A stretch of 64,000 nt of DNA from an uncultured Cohaesibacter sp. (GTDB lineage: Bacteria; Pseudomonadota; Alphaproteobacteria; Rhizobiales; Cohaesibacteraceae). The position numbers and the translations under genes were made by a program. Below the pieces are notes generated by a model. That model was not told the origin of the DNA. It searched no databases and saw nothing but the letters and a program-made list of their open reading frames with translations. Of the stretch, positions 10,118-18,000 are shown piece after piece. The DNA is taken from positions 3,017,501 to 3,081,500 of the forward strand of contig NZ_OY762905.1 in NCBI RefSeq assembly GCF_963666525.1, read 5' to 3'. Positions within the stretch are counted from its first letter, which is position 1; every line of letters starts with the position of its first letter.

Positions 10118-11407
10118 GTGAAACAGGATCGCAAACTGGCCATCATCGCAGATGATTTCACCGGAGCAGGGGATGCCGGGGTTCATTTCTCCAGCCTGGG
10201 CAAGGAGATCAGGTTGCTTCTCGATTTTTCCTCCCTGCATGTCTCGTCCCTGCCTGACGACAGCCTGTTTGATGGCAACATCTCGATCAATTGCGAAACC
10301 CGCTTTCTGGCTCCGGACAAGGCTGCCAGCGTTGTCGCCGATGTCATCGCCACTTGCCGACGCCGGGGTTATGATCGCTTTTACAAGAAGATAGACTCCA
10401 CCATGCGCGGCAATCCCGGTGCGGAAATCGAGGCGGCCCTGGGTGCAACAGGAAAGGCGGCGGCGCTCATTTGCACGGCCATGCCTGAAACCGGGCGCAC
10501 CGTTCGTGACGGCAGGATCTATCTTTCGGATATTCCCCTGCATGAAACCGACATCGGCAAGGATCCCTTCCACCCGCTGGCGAGTTCCGACATCTCCGAA
10601 ATGCTTGCGCAACAGACACGCCTCAAAGCGGCTCGGCTGTCACTGTCCGACATCGCCGCGGGGGATGAAGCCCTGATGCAAACCATCAAGGCCCATATTG
10701 CGGCTGGCTGCCGGATGCTCATTGCCGATGCCACCAGTGATGGACATCTTTTCGCTCTGGCACGGGCGGCTCTGGAGGCAGATTGCCTGCCGGTCGGTGC
10801 CGGTGGCTTTGCACGGGCAATGGCCAGTTCCCTGTCTCTGGGGGGAGGATTCGAGTCCGAGACCGAGAGGCCTCAGCTTGATGGACCGTTGCTCGCCATT
10901 GTCGGCAGTCTTGCAAAATCATCCCAGCGGCAAGCCGATATGGCGGCCACAGAGGGCGGCTATCGCACCTTCTATCTGGCACCGAACGCCAGCCTTGATG
11001 ACATCGCCGTGCTCTGCGCGACCGTGTGCGAGACGGAAAAGACGACACCGGACACCGTTTTGCTACGCATCGACAACACCGGGGTTGCTCCGCGCATCAG
11101 CAAGGAGGAGGGCGCGCGCATCGCTGCCCTCGTCGGCGAGGCAGCTCTGGCGCTGTGCCGGGCCTATCCGTTCAAGACGGTTTTCAGCACCGGCGGCGAA
11201 ACGGCAATCGCGGTTGCCAACGCTCTCGGCATTCCGGCGATCGATCTCACCGACGAGCTTTTGCCCGGCGTTGTTCTGGGGGCCTGCACGTCCGACCGGG
11301 TGGATGTGACCTGGTTCATCTCGAAGGCGGGAGGCTTTGGCAATGATCAGGTCCTTCTGGATATCAAGACCCATCTGACTTCTCACTCCCAGCAAAGACC
11401 GACATGA
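10118..11407 (+). CDS. Four-carbon acid sugar kinase family protein (DUF1537)
   Basis: A 429-aa kinase with the N-terminal motif IADDFTGAGDAG and the C-terminal nucleotide-binding domain (FSTGGETA, GIPAIDL, KAGGFG) of the OtnK/DtnK/LtnK family, which phosphorylates 3-oxo-tetronates or tetronates. GTG 10118 is preferred with GGGGG 6 bases upstream; GTG 10106 in the same frame is equally possible. The usual partner genes (PdxA2, OtnI/OtnC) are absent, and the gene sits between a sialidase-fold gene and an aldolase gene. Its 3' end overlaps the aldolase gene by 4 bases. Confidence 0.88.
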   Translation: MKQDRKLAIIADDFTGAGDAGVHFSSLGKEIRLLLDFSSLHVSSLPDDSLFDGNISINCETRFLAPDKAASVVADVIATCRRRGYDRFYKKIDSTMRGNPGAEIEAALGATGKAAALICTAMPETGRTVRDGRIYLSDIPLHETDIGKDPFHPLASSDISEMLAQQTRLKAARLSLSDIAAGDEALMQTIKAHIAAGCRMLIADATSDGHLFALARAALEADCLPVGAGGFARAMASSLSLGGGFESETERPQLDGPLLAIVGSLAKSSQRQADMAATEGGYRTFYLAPNASLDDIAVLCATVCETEKTTPDTVLLRIDNTGVAPRISKEEGARIAALVGEAALALCRAYPFKTVFSTGGETAIAVANALGIPAIDLTDELLPGVVLGACTSDRVDVTWFISKAGGFGNDQVLLDIKTHLTSHSQQRPT

Positions 11408-12354
11408 TGGAAGATCTTTCACACATCGCTGTCAGGGCGACCGACAGCACAGAGGAAACCAACAGCGCATCAAGGCAGCTGACGCCCTTTGTTTCCATCG
11501 TCAGTTGCTTCAATCGGGATGATACGATCAATTATACCGCCGTGCGCAATCAGGTGCGCCGCCAGATCAGCTTCGGCAACAATATTCTGGTGTGTGACAC
11601 ACAGGGGGATTTCACCTGTCTGACCCATGCCGAAAAGGTGCGCTTGTGCGCAGAAGTCGTCGAAGAAGCCGACGGTCGGGTGGAAGTCTGGGCCAACATC
11701 GGCATGCCGTCCACCTATCAGGCGATCCTGATTGGGAAGGATATCGCCGAACTCGGCGTTAACGGCATGACGGTTCTGGCTCCCTATTTTGTCGATTGCC
11801 CCGATGAGGATGTCATCCTGCATTACAGCAAGGTCGCCGACAGTCTGTCGGTGCCGATCTGTCTCTACAACGCACCGGGGATCACCATGCAGGCGCTATC
11901 GCTCGATGTTGTCCGCACGCTCGCGGCGCATGACAACATTGTCGGCATCAAGGACAACGGCGTCGACCGGGAGCGGATGCTCGCCTATCTGGCCTTTGTC
12001 CGCAGCCGCCGTGACTTCGCGCTCTACGCTGGAAATGACACCCTGATTCTCGAGGCGCTGATTCATGGTGCCGCAGGCTGCATGTCGGATCTTGGCAACA
12101 TCTTGCCCCGAACACTCAACACCCTGTGTCTGATGTTTGCCAACGGCAGCAACCGGGAAGCCGCCAAATGGCAGGCGCTGTTGGGGGAGCTCCATGGGGA
12201 TCTGTCGTCTCTTGGCAATCTGCCCATGCGGATCAAGCAGTTGCTGTATCTCATGGACAACAGCGTCGGAACCGGCAGACAGCCGAGCCCCAGACCGACC
12301 GATGATGAGGAAAAGCGCCTCTCGGCGTTGATCGAGAAATACCAGATTTTCTGA
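11404..12354 (+). CDS. Dihydrodipicolinate synthase / N-acetylneuraminate lyase family aldolase
   Basis: A 316-aa class I aldolase of the DapA/NanA family, slightly longer than usual because of about 25 extra N-terminal residues. The Schiff-base lysine is in GIKDNG and the catalytic tyrosine in LYNAPG. The start overlaps the kinase stop (ATGA). It is unlikely to be the housekeeping DapA, since it is the last gene of a catabolic operon; family relatives there cleave or dehydrate 2-keto-3-deoxy sugar acids. The substrate is unknown. Confidence 0.88.
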   Translation: MMEDLSHIAVRATDSTEETNSASRQLTPFVSIVSCFNRDDTINYTAVRNQVRRQISFGNNILVCDTQGDFTCLTHAEKVRLCAEVVEEADGRVEVWANIGMPSTYQAILIGKDIAELGVNGMTVLAPYFVDCPDEDVILHYSKVADSLSVPICLYNAPGITMQALSLDVVRTLAAHDNIVGIKDNGVDRERMLAYLAFVRSRRDFALYAGNDTLILEALIHGAAGCMSDLGNILPRTLNTLCLMFANGSNREAAKWQALLGELHGDLSSLGNLPMRIKQLLYLMDNSVGTGRQPSPRPTDDEEKRLSALIEKYQIF

Positions 12355-12373
12355 TTTGGCTGAAAGTCATTGA

Positions 12374-12396
12374 GGCTCCGAGGAAACCCCGGAGCC
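12374..12396. terminator. Hairpin between convergent genes
   Basis: GGCTCCG (12374-12380) pairs with CGGAGCC (12390-12396) between the aldolase stop and the stop of the convergent GNAT/ATP-grasp gene. No clear T tract follows on either strand, so any terminator is weak. Confidence 0.4.
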
Positions 12397-12440
12397 CAAA
12401 GGCTGGTCCCATCTTTTCAAAGGGCGCCCGCCGCAACAGT

Positions 12441-14387
12441 CTACTTGCTGGCCTGACCGATGCGGCTCACCAGAACCGCCATCAGGCGCTGATAGAGGTC
12501 GGCCCCCAGCACATCATCCTCAATGCCGTAGTCGATGCTCGGGTTGTCGTTGATCTCGATGATGCATGGCCCTTTCGGCGTTTCCTTGATGTCCACGCCA
12601 TAGAAGCCATTGCCGATGAGGCGGGTACCGCGGATGGCCGTTTCGACCACCTCTGGCGGCACGGCGGAAATGGGCATTGTTTCGGAATCGCCGGACTGGA
12701 TCGAGCCGTCTGTCTCATACTCGTAGATTTTCCAGTTGCCGCTGACCATGTAATATTTGCAGGCATAGAGCGCCTCGCCATCAAGCACGCCAATGCGCCA
12801 GTCAAAGTCGGTCGGCATGAACTCCTGAATCATCAACAGGTCCGTCTTGCGGAACAGTGACTTGCTGAGGTCGTTCAGCTCTTCGCGGCTGGAAACCTTG
12901 TGCACCCCTTTCGAGAAGCAGCCATCCGGGATCTTCAGGATGCCGGGGAATTCAAACGAGGCAGCCAGTTCCTTGAGCCGTGGCTTGTCAAAGATTGTGG
13001 TCTGCGGCGTCAGGATCCTGTTCGACTTGAGCAGCTCGGCCAGATAAATCTTGTTGGTGCAGCACAGGATCGAGTGCGGGTCATCAATCACCGGCATGCC
13101 TTCACGCTGGGCTCGTTTGGCAAAGCGATAGGTGTGGTGGTTGAGCGCGGTCGTTTCGCGAATGAACAGGGCGTCGAACTCCAGCAGTCGTCCGAAATCC
13201 TTTGCGGTGATGAATTCTGCCCGCGCATCCACCTTCTCCGCTGCGGCGGCGAAGGCTTCCAGTGCCTTGGCATCGCTCGGAGGGCTCTCTTCGTCCGGGT
13301 TGGCCAGAATGGCCACGACGGCAGAAGGCAGCTTCTTGATCGATGGCTTTGGCAGGCTGCCCTTGAGGAAGGCCTTGAGGGCGGCATGGAAGCGCGGCTG
13401 TTCCTCTTCGGTCAGCTTGTGAATGGCAACGGCCTCGATTTCCTTGATCTTGAATTTCGGTTCGGCCTGCAGATTGATGCGGATGATCGGGCAGCGGAAC
13501 AGATCGAAGGCCTTCTTGCCAACCTCACGAAACCGACGGTCGGCAGTGCGGCCGAAATAGACATCGATGGCAGCCGGGAAATTCTTGTCCTGCATGCTGT
13601 CGAGCATGTGGTCAAGACGCAGCAGCGCCTGCCGGTGGATTCGCTTCCAGTTGATATCGAGCAGGGCGTCCGCTTCCGGCAGACAGCGTTCCTTGCGCGC
13701 CTCAGCCAACAGGCTGCAATAATAGCCAAGCGACAGCGGCTCGTAGGAGCGCGACAGATTGATGACGCGGCGTCCGGGAACCCCATGTTCAAGGGCAAGA
13801 TACTGGCGGACCGTCATCACCAGCGAGCCATTCGGCGGGGTTTCCAGATCGGCGAGGTGATCAACCAGAATGATCGGCAGGCGGGTACGGTTCGCCGGCT
13901 TGGAGCCTTGCGGCAGGTGGTCGAGAATGCGCACGAGGCGAAGGCCGTCGGCTCCGTCTTCATAGTAGCCAGGCAAGGCTTCTTCCGGCACGAAACCATA
14001 GCGCTGATAAAGGCTGATAGCCTTGCTGTTGTCTGCCCGCACCTCCAGCGAGAGGCGGTCGCATTGCAGTTCCTTGGCAATCGCCTCCGAGCCACCCAGC
14101 AGCTGCGAGCCGACCCCGCGACCCCGTGCATCCGGTTCCACGGCGATGGAGTAGAGACGTGCAACGGAAGTGCTCTGGCGCATCAGGATCAGCGCATAGC
14201 CGAGCAGGTTGGCCTCTTCGTCCACGGCCACGATCAGGCGCGCACTATCTGTCTTGATGAAGGAGGAGAAGGAGCGGCGGTTGATGATGTCCGTTGAAAA
14301 ACACCGTTCTTCAAGGGCAACGAGCTGTTGCAGGTCATCCATGTTCGCGGGGCGGATGAGGATCTGGGTAAGGGAGTGAGATGCCAT
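12441..14387 (-). CDS. GNAT acetyltransferase / RLAN / RimK-type ATP-grasp fusion
   Basis: A 648-aa three-domain protein. Residues about 8-150 are a GNAT N-acetyltransferase with the acetyl-CoA loop RGRGVGSQLL. About 165-330 match the RimK-like ATP-grasp N-terminal (RLAN) domain. The C-terminal part is an ATP-grasp carboxylate-amine ligase with the metal-binding EINDNPS near the end. Such a pair could acetylate and ligate an amino acid, peptide or protein C-terminus. The start is the ATG of MASHSLTQ, with GAGAGG 8 bases upstream; an in-frame extension to 14444 lacks a site. Function is unknown. A small ORF starts divergently just beyond it. Confidence 0.88.
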   Translation of the reverse strand: MASHSLTQILIRPANMDDLQQLVALEERCFSTDIINRRSFSSFIKTDSARLIVAVDEEANLLGYALILMRQSTSVARLYSIAVEPDARGRGVGSQLLGGSEAIAKELQCDRLSLEVRADNSKAISLYQRYGFVPEEALPGYYEDGADGLRLVRILDHLPQGSKPANRTRLPIILVDHLADLETPPNGSLVMTVRQYLALEHGVPGRRVINLSRSYEPLSLGYYCSLLAEARKERCLPEADALLDINWKRIHRQALLRLDHMLDSMQDKNFPAAIDVYFGRTADRRFREVGKKAFDLFRCPIIRINLQAEPKFKIKEIEAVAIHKLTEEEQPRFHAALKAFLKGSLPKPSIKKLPSAVVAILANPDEESPPSDAKALEAFAAAAEKVDARAEFITAKDFGRLLEFDALFIRETTALNHHTYRFAKRAQREGMPVIDDPHSILCCTNKIYLAELLKSNRILTPQTTIFDKPRLKELAASFEFPGILKIPDGCFSKGVHKVSSREELNDLSKSLFRKTDLLMIQEFMPTDFDWRIGVLDGEALYACKYYMVSGNWKIYEYETDGSIQSGDSETMPISAVPPEVVETAIRGTRLIGNGFYGVDIKETPKGPCIIEINDNPSIDYGIEDDVLGADLYQRLMAVLVSRIGQASK

Positions 14388-14493
14388 GGAATGCCCTCTC
14401 AAAGACGGTTGAAAAGGAGCCCGCGCAAACATGCCTTGAGGCAAGGGGGCGAAGGGTCGTATATACCTGCAAAGGTGGTTTGGATACTCAAAA

Positions 14494-14688
14494 TTGCAAG
14501 CGCCAAACGAATTTATGAGAGCCTATCATACAGGCTTTTCCACAGATGCCAAAGCCTTGGCAAGCCAGCCGGATCATGGGCTGGAGCAGAGGGGCAACTA
14601 TCACAAATATGGTGCCCCGAACGCGGCCTACCGTACCGCTGCGCTCAAGCGGCTGTCGCGCCCGACCGGCATTCCGCGCAAGTAGAAA
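14494..14688 (+). CDS. Small protein of unknown function (56-63 aa)
   Basis: A short ORF with coding-like third-position GC, ending directly before a strong intrinsic terminator (14705-14741), which supports expression. The start is either TTG 14494 (63 aa) or ATG 14515 (56 aa); neither has a good ribosome site. The product is basic, rich in Ala, Arg, Tyr and His, ends in PTGIPRK, and has no membrane segment or signal peptide. I do not recognise it. It lies head to head with the GNAT/RLAN/ATP-grasp gene. That position makes it a conceivable partner or substrate, but this is only a guess. Confidence 0.5.
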
Positions 14689-14704
14689 CTGCCCTTAACC
14701 CTTC

Positions 14705-14741
14705 AAGGCCCCCTTTTCCAGTCGGAGAAGGGGGCCTTTTT
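14705..14741 (+). terminator. Rho-independent terminator
   Basis: Perfect 11-bp stem AAGGCCCCCTT (14705-14715) / AAGGGGGCCTT (14728-14738), 12-base loop, then a T run to 14741. It ends the small ORF transcript and could also act on the minus strand for the amidohydrolase gene, because the left arm starts with AA. Confidence 0.88.
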
Positions 14742-14834
14742 CAGTGTCAGGCAAGGGGCCACCGGATGTGGTGCCCTGTCTTCGCGTCCGACAGCCCCTT
14801 CATGGCGGAAGAGACCGGCCTTTCGGGAGGTAGT

Positions 14835-15800
14835 TCAGGCAAATCTGTAAAGCTTTGCCGGGTTGTCGACGAGAATCTTCTGGCGCAAGGCCGGATCGGC
14901 AGCCCAGACTTTCAACTGGTTGAACACGCGCCCGTCATCGACATCGAACAACGGGGTGAGATCATGCGCCGTGCCACCGGCGGGAGCCTTGGCATTGGGG
15001 TGCGGCCAGTTCGATCCCCAAAGAATGTGGTCCGAATTGGCGGCAATCAGTTTCTCTGCCAGAGGATCGAAGACGGAGAGATTGTCTCTGTGCCCGCCCT
15101 TGATGGAGATCTTGACATAGGCCTTGCCCTTTGCCACCAGATCGACCATCGCGCCGAAGCCTGCCGGTTCGCTTTTGCCATCGGGTTGTGCGCCGCCGTA
15201 GTGGTCGAACACCACCATCTTGGGCAGCGTCCCGAGATAGTCATGCAGCGCTTCGATCATGGCCGGGTTGGTGTTGAGCTGCAGGTGCCAGTCCAGATCC
15301 GCGATCTGGCCAAGGGCGGTTTCGATCATGGCCTTCGCACGGTCCGGATCGTTGACCCCGCCAACCGAAAGATTGAGGCGGACACCGCGGATGCCCATGG
15401 CATCCATTTCCGTCAGCTCGCGTTTGGTCGTCTCGTTATCGATGACGGCGACGCCACGGGCAGACCGGCCGAAATGCATCATGCCGAACATGGTCGCAGC
15501 ATTGTTGGCGCCATAGACACTGGGGGTCACAATGACCACCCGGTCAAGCCCGAGAGCCTTCATCATGGCTTCCAGCTCGTCCGGAGAGGCCTCCTCCGGG
15601 GTATAGGAGCGCTTTTCAAACATCGGGAAGGCTGTCTGCGATCCATGGATATGGACATGGCAATCGCAGGCCCCCTTTGGCATGTCGAATGCAAGCGAGG
15701 TCGAAGGCTGGGATGGCTTGGCTTCAGCCCCCCTTGCCAGGAAGGTGGCACCGAGCCCGAGGCTGGCTGCCGTGATGGCAAATTGGCGTCTATTGATCAT
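14835..15800 (-). CDS. Tat-exported amidohydrolase (amidohydrolase_2, lactonase-like)
   Basis: A 321-aa TIM-barrel metallohydrolase. The N-terminus MINRRQF followed by a hydrophobic stretch and ARGAEA looks like a twin-arginine signal, so the folded enzyme is probably periplasmic. Metal and active-site motifs are CDCHVHIH, FDHYGG and WGSNWPHP, as in 2-pyrone-4,6-dicarboxylate lactonase and other dicarboxylate lactonases of the family. A strong ribosome site (AAAGGAGGAGAG) precedes the ATG. It is monocistronic, with an AT-rich upstream region containing GTATAC motifs. The substrate is unknown. Confidence 0.88.
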   Translation of the reverse strand: MINRRQFAITAASLGLGATFLARGAEAKPSQPSTSLAFDMPKGACDCHVHIHGSQTAFPMFEKRSYTPEEASPDELEAMMKALGLDRVVIVTPSVYGANNAATMFGMMHFGRSARGVAVIDNETTKRELTEMDAMGIRGVRLNLSVGGVNDPDRAKAMIETALGQIADLDWHLQLNTNPAMIEALHDYLGTLPKMVVFDHYGGAQPDGKSEPAGFGAMVDLVAKGKAYVKISIKGGHRDNLSVFDPLAEKLIAANSDHILWGSNWPHPNAKAPAGGTAHDLTPLFDVDDGRVFNQLKVWAADPALRQKILVDNPAKLYRFA

Positions 15801-16311
15801 TCTCTCTCCTCCTTTTCGAGAAATCGCGGGATTCCGAATTCTGGGCCAACGGGCAAGCTGGTTTCCGCTGGCATGGAAACCGGAAAGCCGGGAAGTGTTT
15901 GTCGGCTGATGGCAAGTCTCCTCCGACCTGTCTGGATAGCTCAGCGACAGTTGATTTTAAAAGTATACCAAAATAGTATATTTACGATTTAGTGACTCAC
16001 AAAAATTGAAAAATCAATATTAATGTACTCAAAAAATAGATTGTAGACTTAAAATGTATACTTTAATCGAAAGGATTGACGGTCGAAACGTTTCAGGTCC
16101 GACATCACGCATGGCCCATTGATCCTGCAAGTTGCGAGGGGATTGCGGCGCAATTGGAGCTGGGATTCTCGTCTGATAGGGCGATTGAGGCGATGGAGCG
16201 CACGGGAGCCATGCAAGAAGAGTGAGGGATTGGCATTGACAATCGCGCGAACAATATCATATATGCGCACTATAATATAACACACTTACTATCTGGGAGT
16301 ATCCGGTCGCT
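15801..16311. other. Intergenic region with GTATAC motifs, no gene
   Basis: Divergent control region between the amidohydrolase and marR genes. It is AT-rich from about 15950 to 16065, with AAGTATACCA (15961-15970) and AATGTATAC (16053-16061), the latter also found at 31982-31990. No ORF here looks coding. Confidence 0.6.
16236..16265 (+). promoter_or_regulatory. Candidate promoter of the marR-emrAB operon
   Basis: TTGACA at 16236-16241 is followed, after 16-18 bases, by the AT-rich CATATATG (16258-16265) as a possible -10. The following AT-rich stretch (to about 16283) is a likely site for MarR autorepression. Assignment by motif only. Confidence 0.45.
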
Positions 16312-16776
16312 ATGGACAAGAAGGAGGCTGAAGATCACGTGGGCTATCTGCTGTTTGACGTGTCTCGCCAATTCCGCAAACGATATGAAGAGCAATCAAA
16401 GAACATCGGTCTGACGCTTCAGCAGTCCCGTGTCATTGGTTATCTTTTCCATCACCCCGACGGCCTCTCCCAGGCCACGCTGGCTGCTGCCGTGGACAGC
16501 GATCCGATGACGATCAGCGGCATATTGGACCGCCTGGAGAAGCGCGGTCTTGTCCAACGGGTTCAGGACCCATCCGACAGCCGCGCCAAGCTGGTGACGC
16601 TTCTGCCTGACGGCTGTGAGCATTTCAAGGCGGCGCGCTGCATCAGCCGAAAGCTGTTTGACGAGGTGCTCGACGACCTTGAAACCGGGCATCGAGAGAT
16701 CCTGATAAGCAGCCTCAAGCATATTCGAGACCGGCTGGTTGACGCGTCTCAAGAGAACAAGGAAACACAGGAATGA
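16312..16776 (+). CDS. MarR-family transcriptional regulator
   Basis: A 154-aa winged-helix regulator. The recognition region runs through TLAAAVDSDPMTISGILDR and the wing EKRGLVQRVQDPSDSRAK, where the DxR motif is typical. It is the first gene of an operon with a membrane fusion protein and an MFS pump, overlapping the former by 4 bases. MarR proteins usually repress their own efflux operon and are released by small phenolic or hydrophobic ligands, so autoregulation is likely. Confidence 0.93.
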   Translation: MDKKEAEDHVGYLLFDVSRQFRKRYEEQSKNIGLTLQQSRVIGYLFHHPDGLSQATLAAAVDSDPMTISGILDRLEKRGLVQRVQDPSDSRAKLVTLLPDGCEHFKAARCISRKLFDEVLDDLETGHREILISSLKHIRDRLVDASQENKETQE

Positions 16777-17942
16777 ATGCGCGCACCCCAGTGGTTGCTG
16801 AGAACGCGACCGAAGTTGAAGGCGATGCGTCCAATCCCGCGGACAAACATCGCATCAAGGAGTCTGCCCCTGCGGTGGAAAGCCTGAAAGAGGAACGACC
16901 AAAGCCGGCCCGCAAGAAGCGGACAGGGCGTCTTCTTGTCATGGTCTCCGTACCCCTGCTCATCCTGTTGGGTGGTCTCTGGGTGTGGTTGACCGGTGGT
17001 CGCTTCGAGGAAACCGACAACGCCTATGCACAGCAGACAAAGATTGCCATCTCGGCCGACGTTTCCGGGCGCATCCAGACCGTCAGCGTGTCGGAAAACC
17101 AGAAGGTGAAGGCGGGAGACACTCTTTTCACGCTGGATCCGGAGCCCTTCCAGATCGCGGTTGACGAGGCCGAGGCGGATCTGAGCAAGGCGCGTCTTGA
17201 TGTCGAGCAGCTCAAGGTCACCTTCCACACGGCGCAGGCGTCGCTTGCCTCGGCTCAGGACAGCCTTCAGGTACAGCAGGAGCTTTATGACCGCCGGGCC
17301 ATTCTGGCTGAAAAGGGTGTGACGTCCAACTCCACCCTCGATGAGCTGAAGCTATCGCTGCTGTCGGCCAAGAATGCCGTAACGACCGCCCAGAAGCAGG
17401 TGGAAAATGCACGCGCTGCCCTTGGTGGCAACCCTTCCATGCCAACCGACGAGCATCCGCTGGTCCGTACCGAGATGGCCAAGCTGGAACTGGCCGAGCG
17501 CAATCTGGTCAAGACCACGATCAAGGCACCGAGCGCTGGCGTCATATCCAAGATCGACAACATGAATGTCGGTCAGTTCGTCACGGCAGGCAGCTCCATG
17601 GCCAGCCTGTTCGAGGCAGACAAAACCTGGGTCGACGCCAACTTCAAGGAAACCCAGCTGGAAGGAATCGAGATCGGTATGCCGGTTGAGGTGACCTTCG
17701 ATGCCTACCCGAACACCCACTTCAATGGCAAGGTGGCCAGCATCAGTGCAGGCACCGGTGCCGAATTTGCCCTGATCCCGGCACAAAATGCCACCGGCAA
17801 CTGGGTTAAGGTCGTCCAGCGTGTTCCCGTGCGCATTGAACTGGACAAGACCCAACAGTCAGACAGATTGCGCTCCGGTTTGAGCGCTGTCGTCAGCGTC
17901 GACACGGGGCTGACCACACTCGACAAGCTCTCGGCACATTGA
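16773..17942 (+). CDS. emrA: HlyD/EmrA-type membrane fusion protein
   Basis: A 389-aa periplasmic adaptor of a tripartite multidrug pump. A charged cytoplasmic N-terminus (about 45 residues) is followed by one membrane helix (about 50-71), then the split biotinyl-lipoyl domain (GRFEETDNAYAQQ and later TTIKAPSAGVISKI) around an alpha-helical hairpin with coiled-coil character, and a beta-barrel. The start overlaps marR (ATGA). It would link the EmrB-like pump to an outer-membrane channel that is not encoded in this operon. Confidence 0.92.
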   Translation: MNARTPVVAENATEVEGDASNPADKHRIKESAPAVESLKEERPKPARKKRTGRLLVMVSVPLLILLGGLWVWLTGGRFEETDNAYAQQTKIAISADVSGRIQTVSVSENQKVKAGDTLFTLDPEPFQIAVDEAEADLSKARLDVEQLKVTFHTAQASLASAQDSLQVQQELYDRRAILAEKGVTSNSTLDELKLSLLSAKNAVTTAQKQVENARAALGGNPSMPTDEHPLVRTEMAKLELAERNLVKTTIKAPSAGVISKIDNMNVGQFVTAGSSMASLFEADKTWVDANFKETQLEGIEIGMPVEVTFDAYPNTHFNGKVASISAGTGAEFALIPAQNATGNWVKVVQRVPVRIELDKTQQSDRLRSGLSAVVSVDTGLTTLDKLSAH

Positions 17943-17950
17943 GCCGAACC

Positions 17951-17986
17951 GAGGAGCCGGACGCATCCAGTTGCGTCCGGCTCCTC
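17951..17986 (+). promoter_or_regulatory. Strong intercistronic hairpin between emrA and emrB
   Basis: Perfect 15-bp stem GAGGAGCCGGACGCA (17951-17965) / TGCGTCCGGCTCCTC (17972-17986) with a 6-base loop and no T tract. It fills most of the 58-base gap, just upstream of the emrB ribosome site. It may stabilise the marR-emrA message or lower emrB translation. Confidence 0.7.
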
Positions 17987-18000
17987 GCAGGAAACATCAC

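Noticed and set aside
12900-15992. Long plus-strand frames (465 and 554 codons) over the GNAT/ATP-grasp and amidohydrolase genes
   Set aside because: Antisense to well-supported genes, and the second also runs through a terminator and an intergenic gap.
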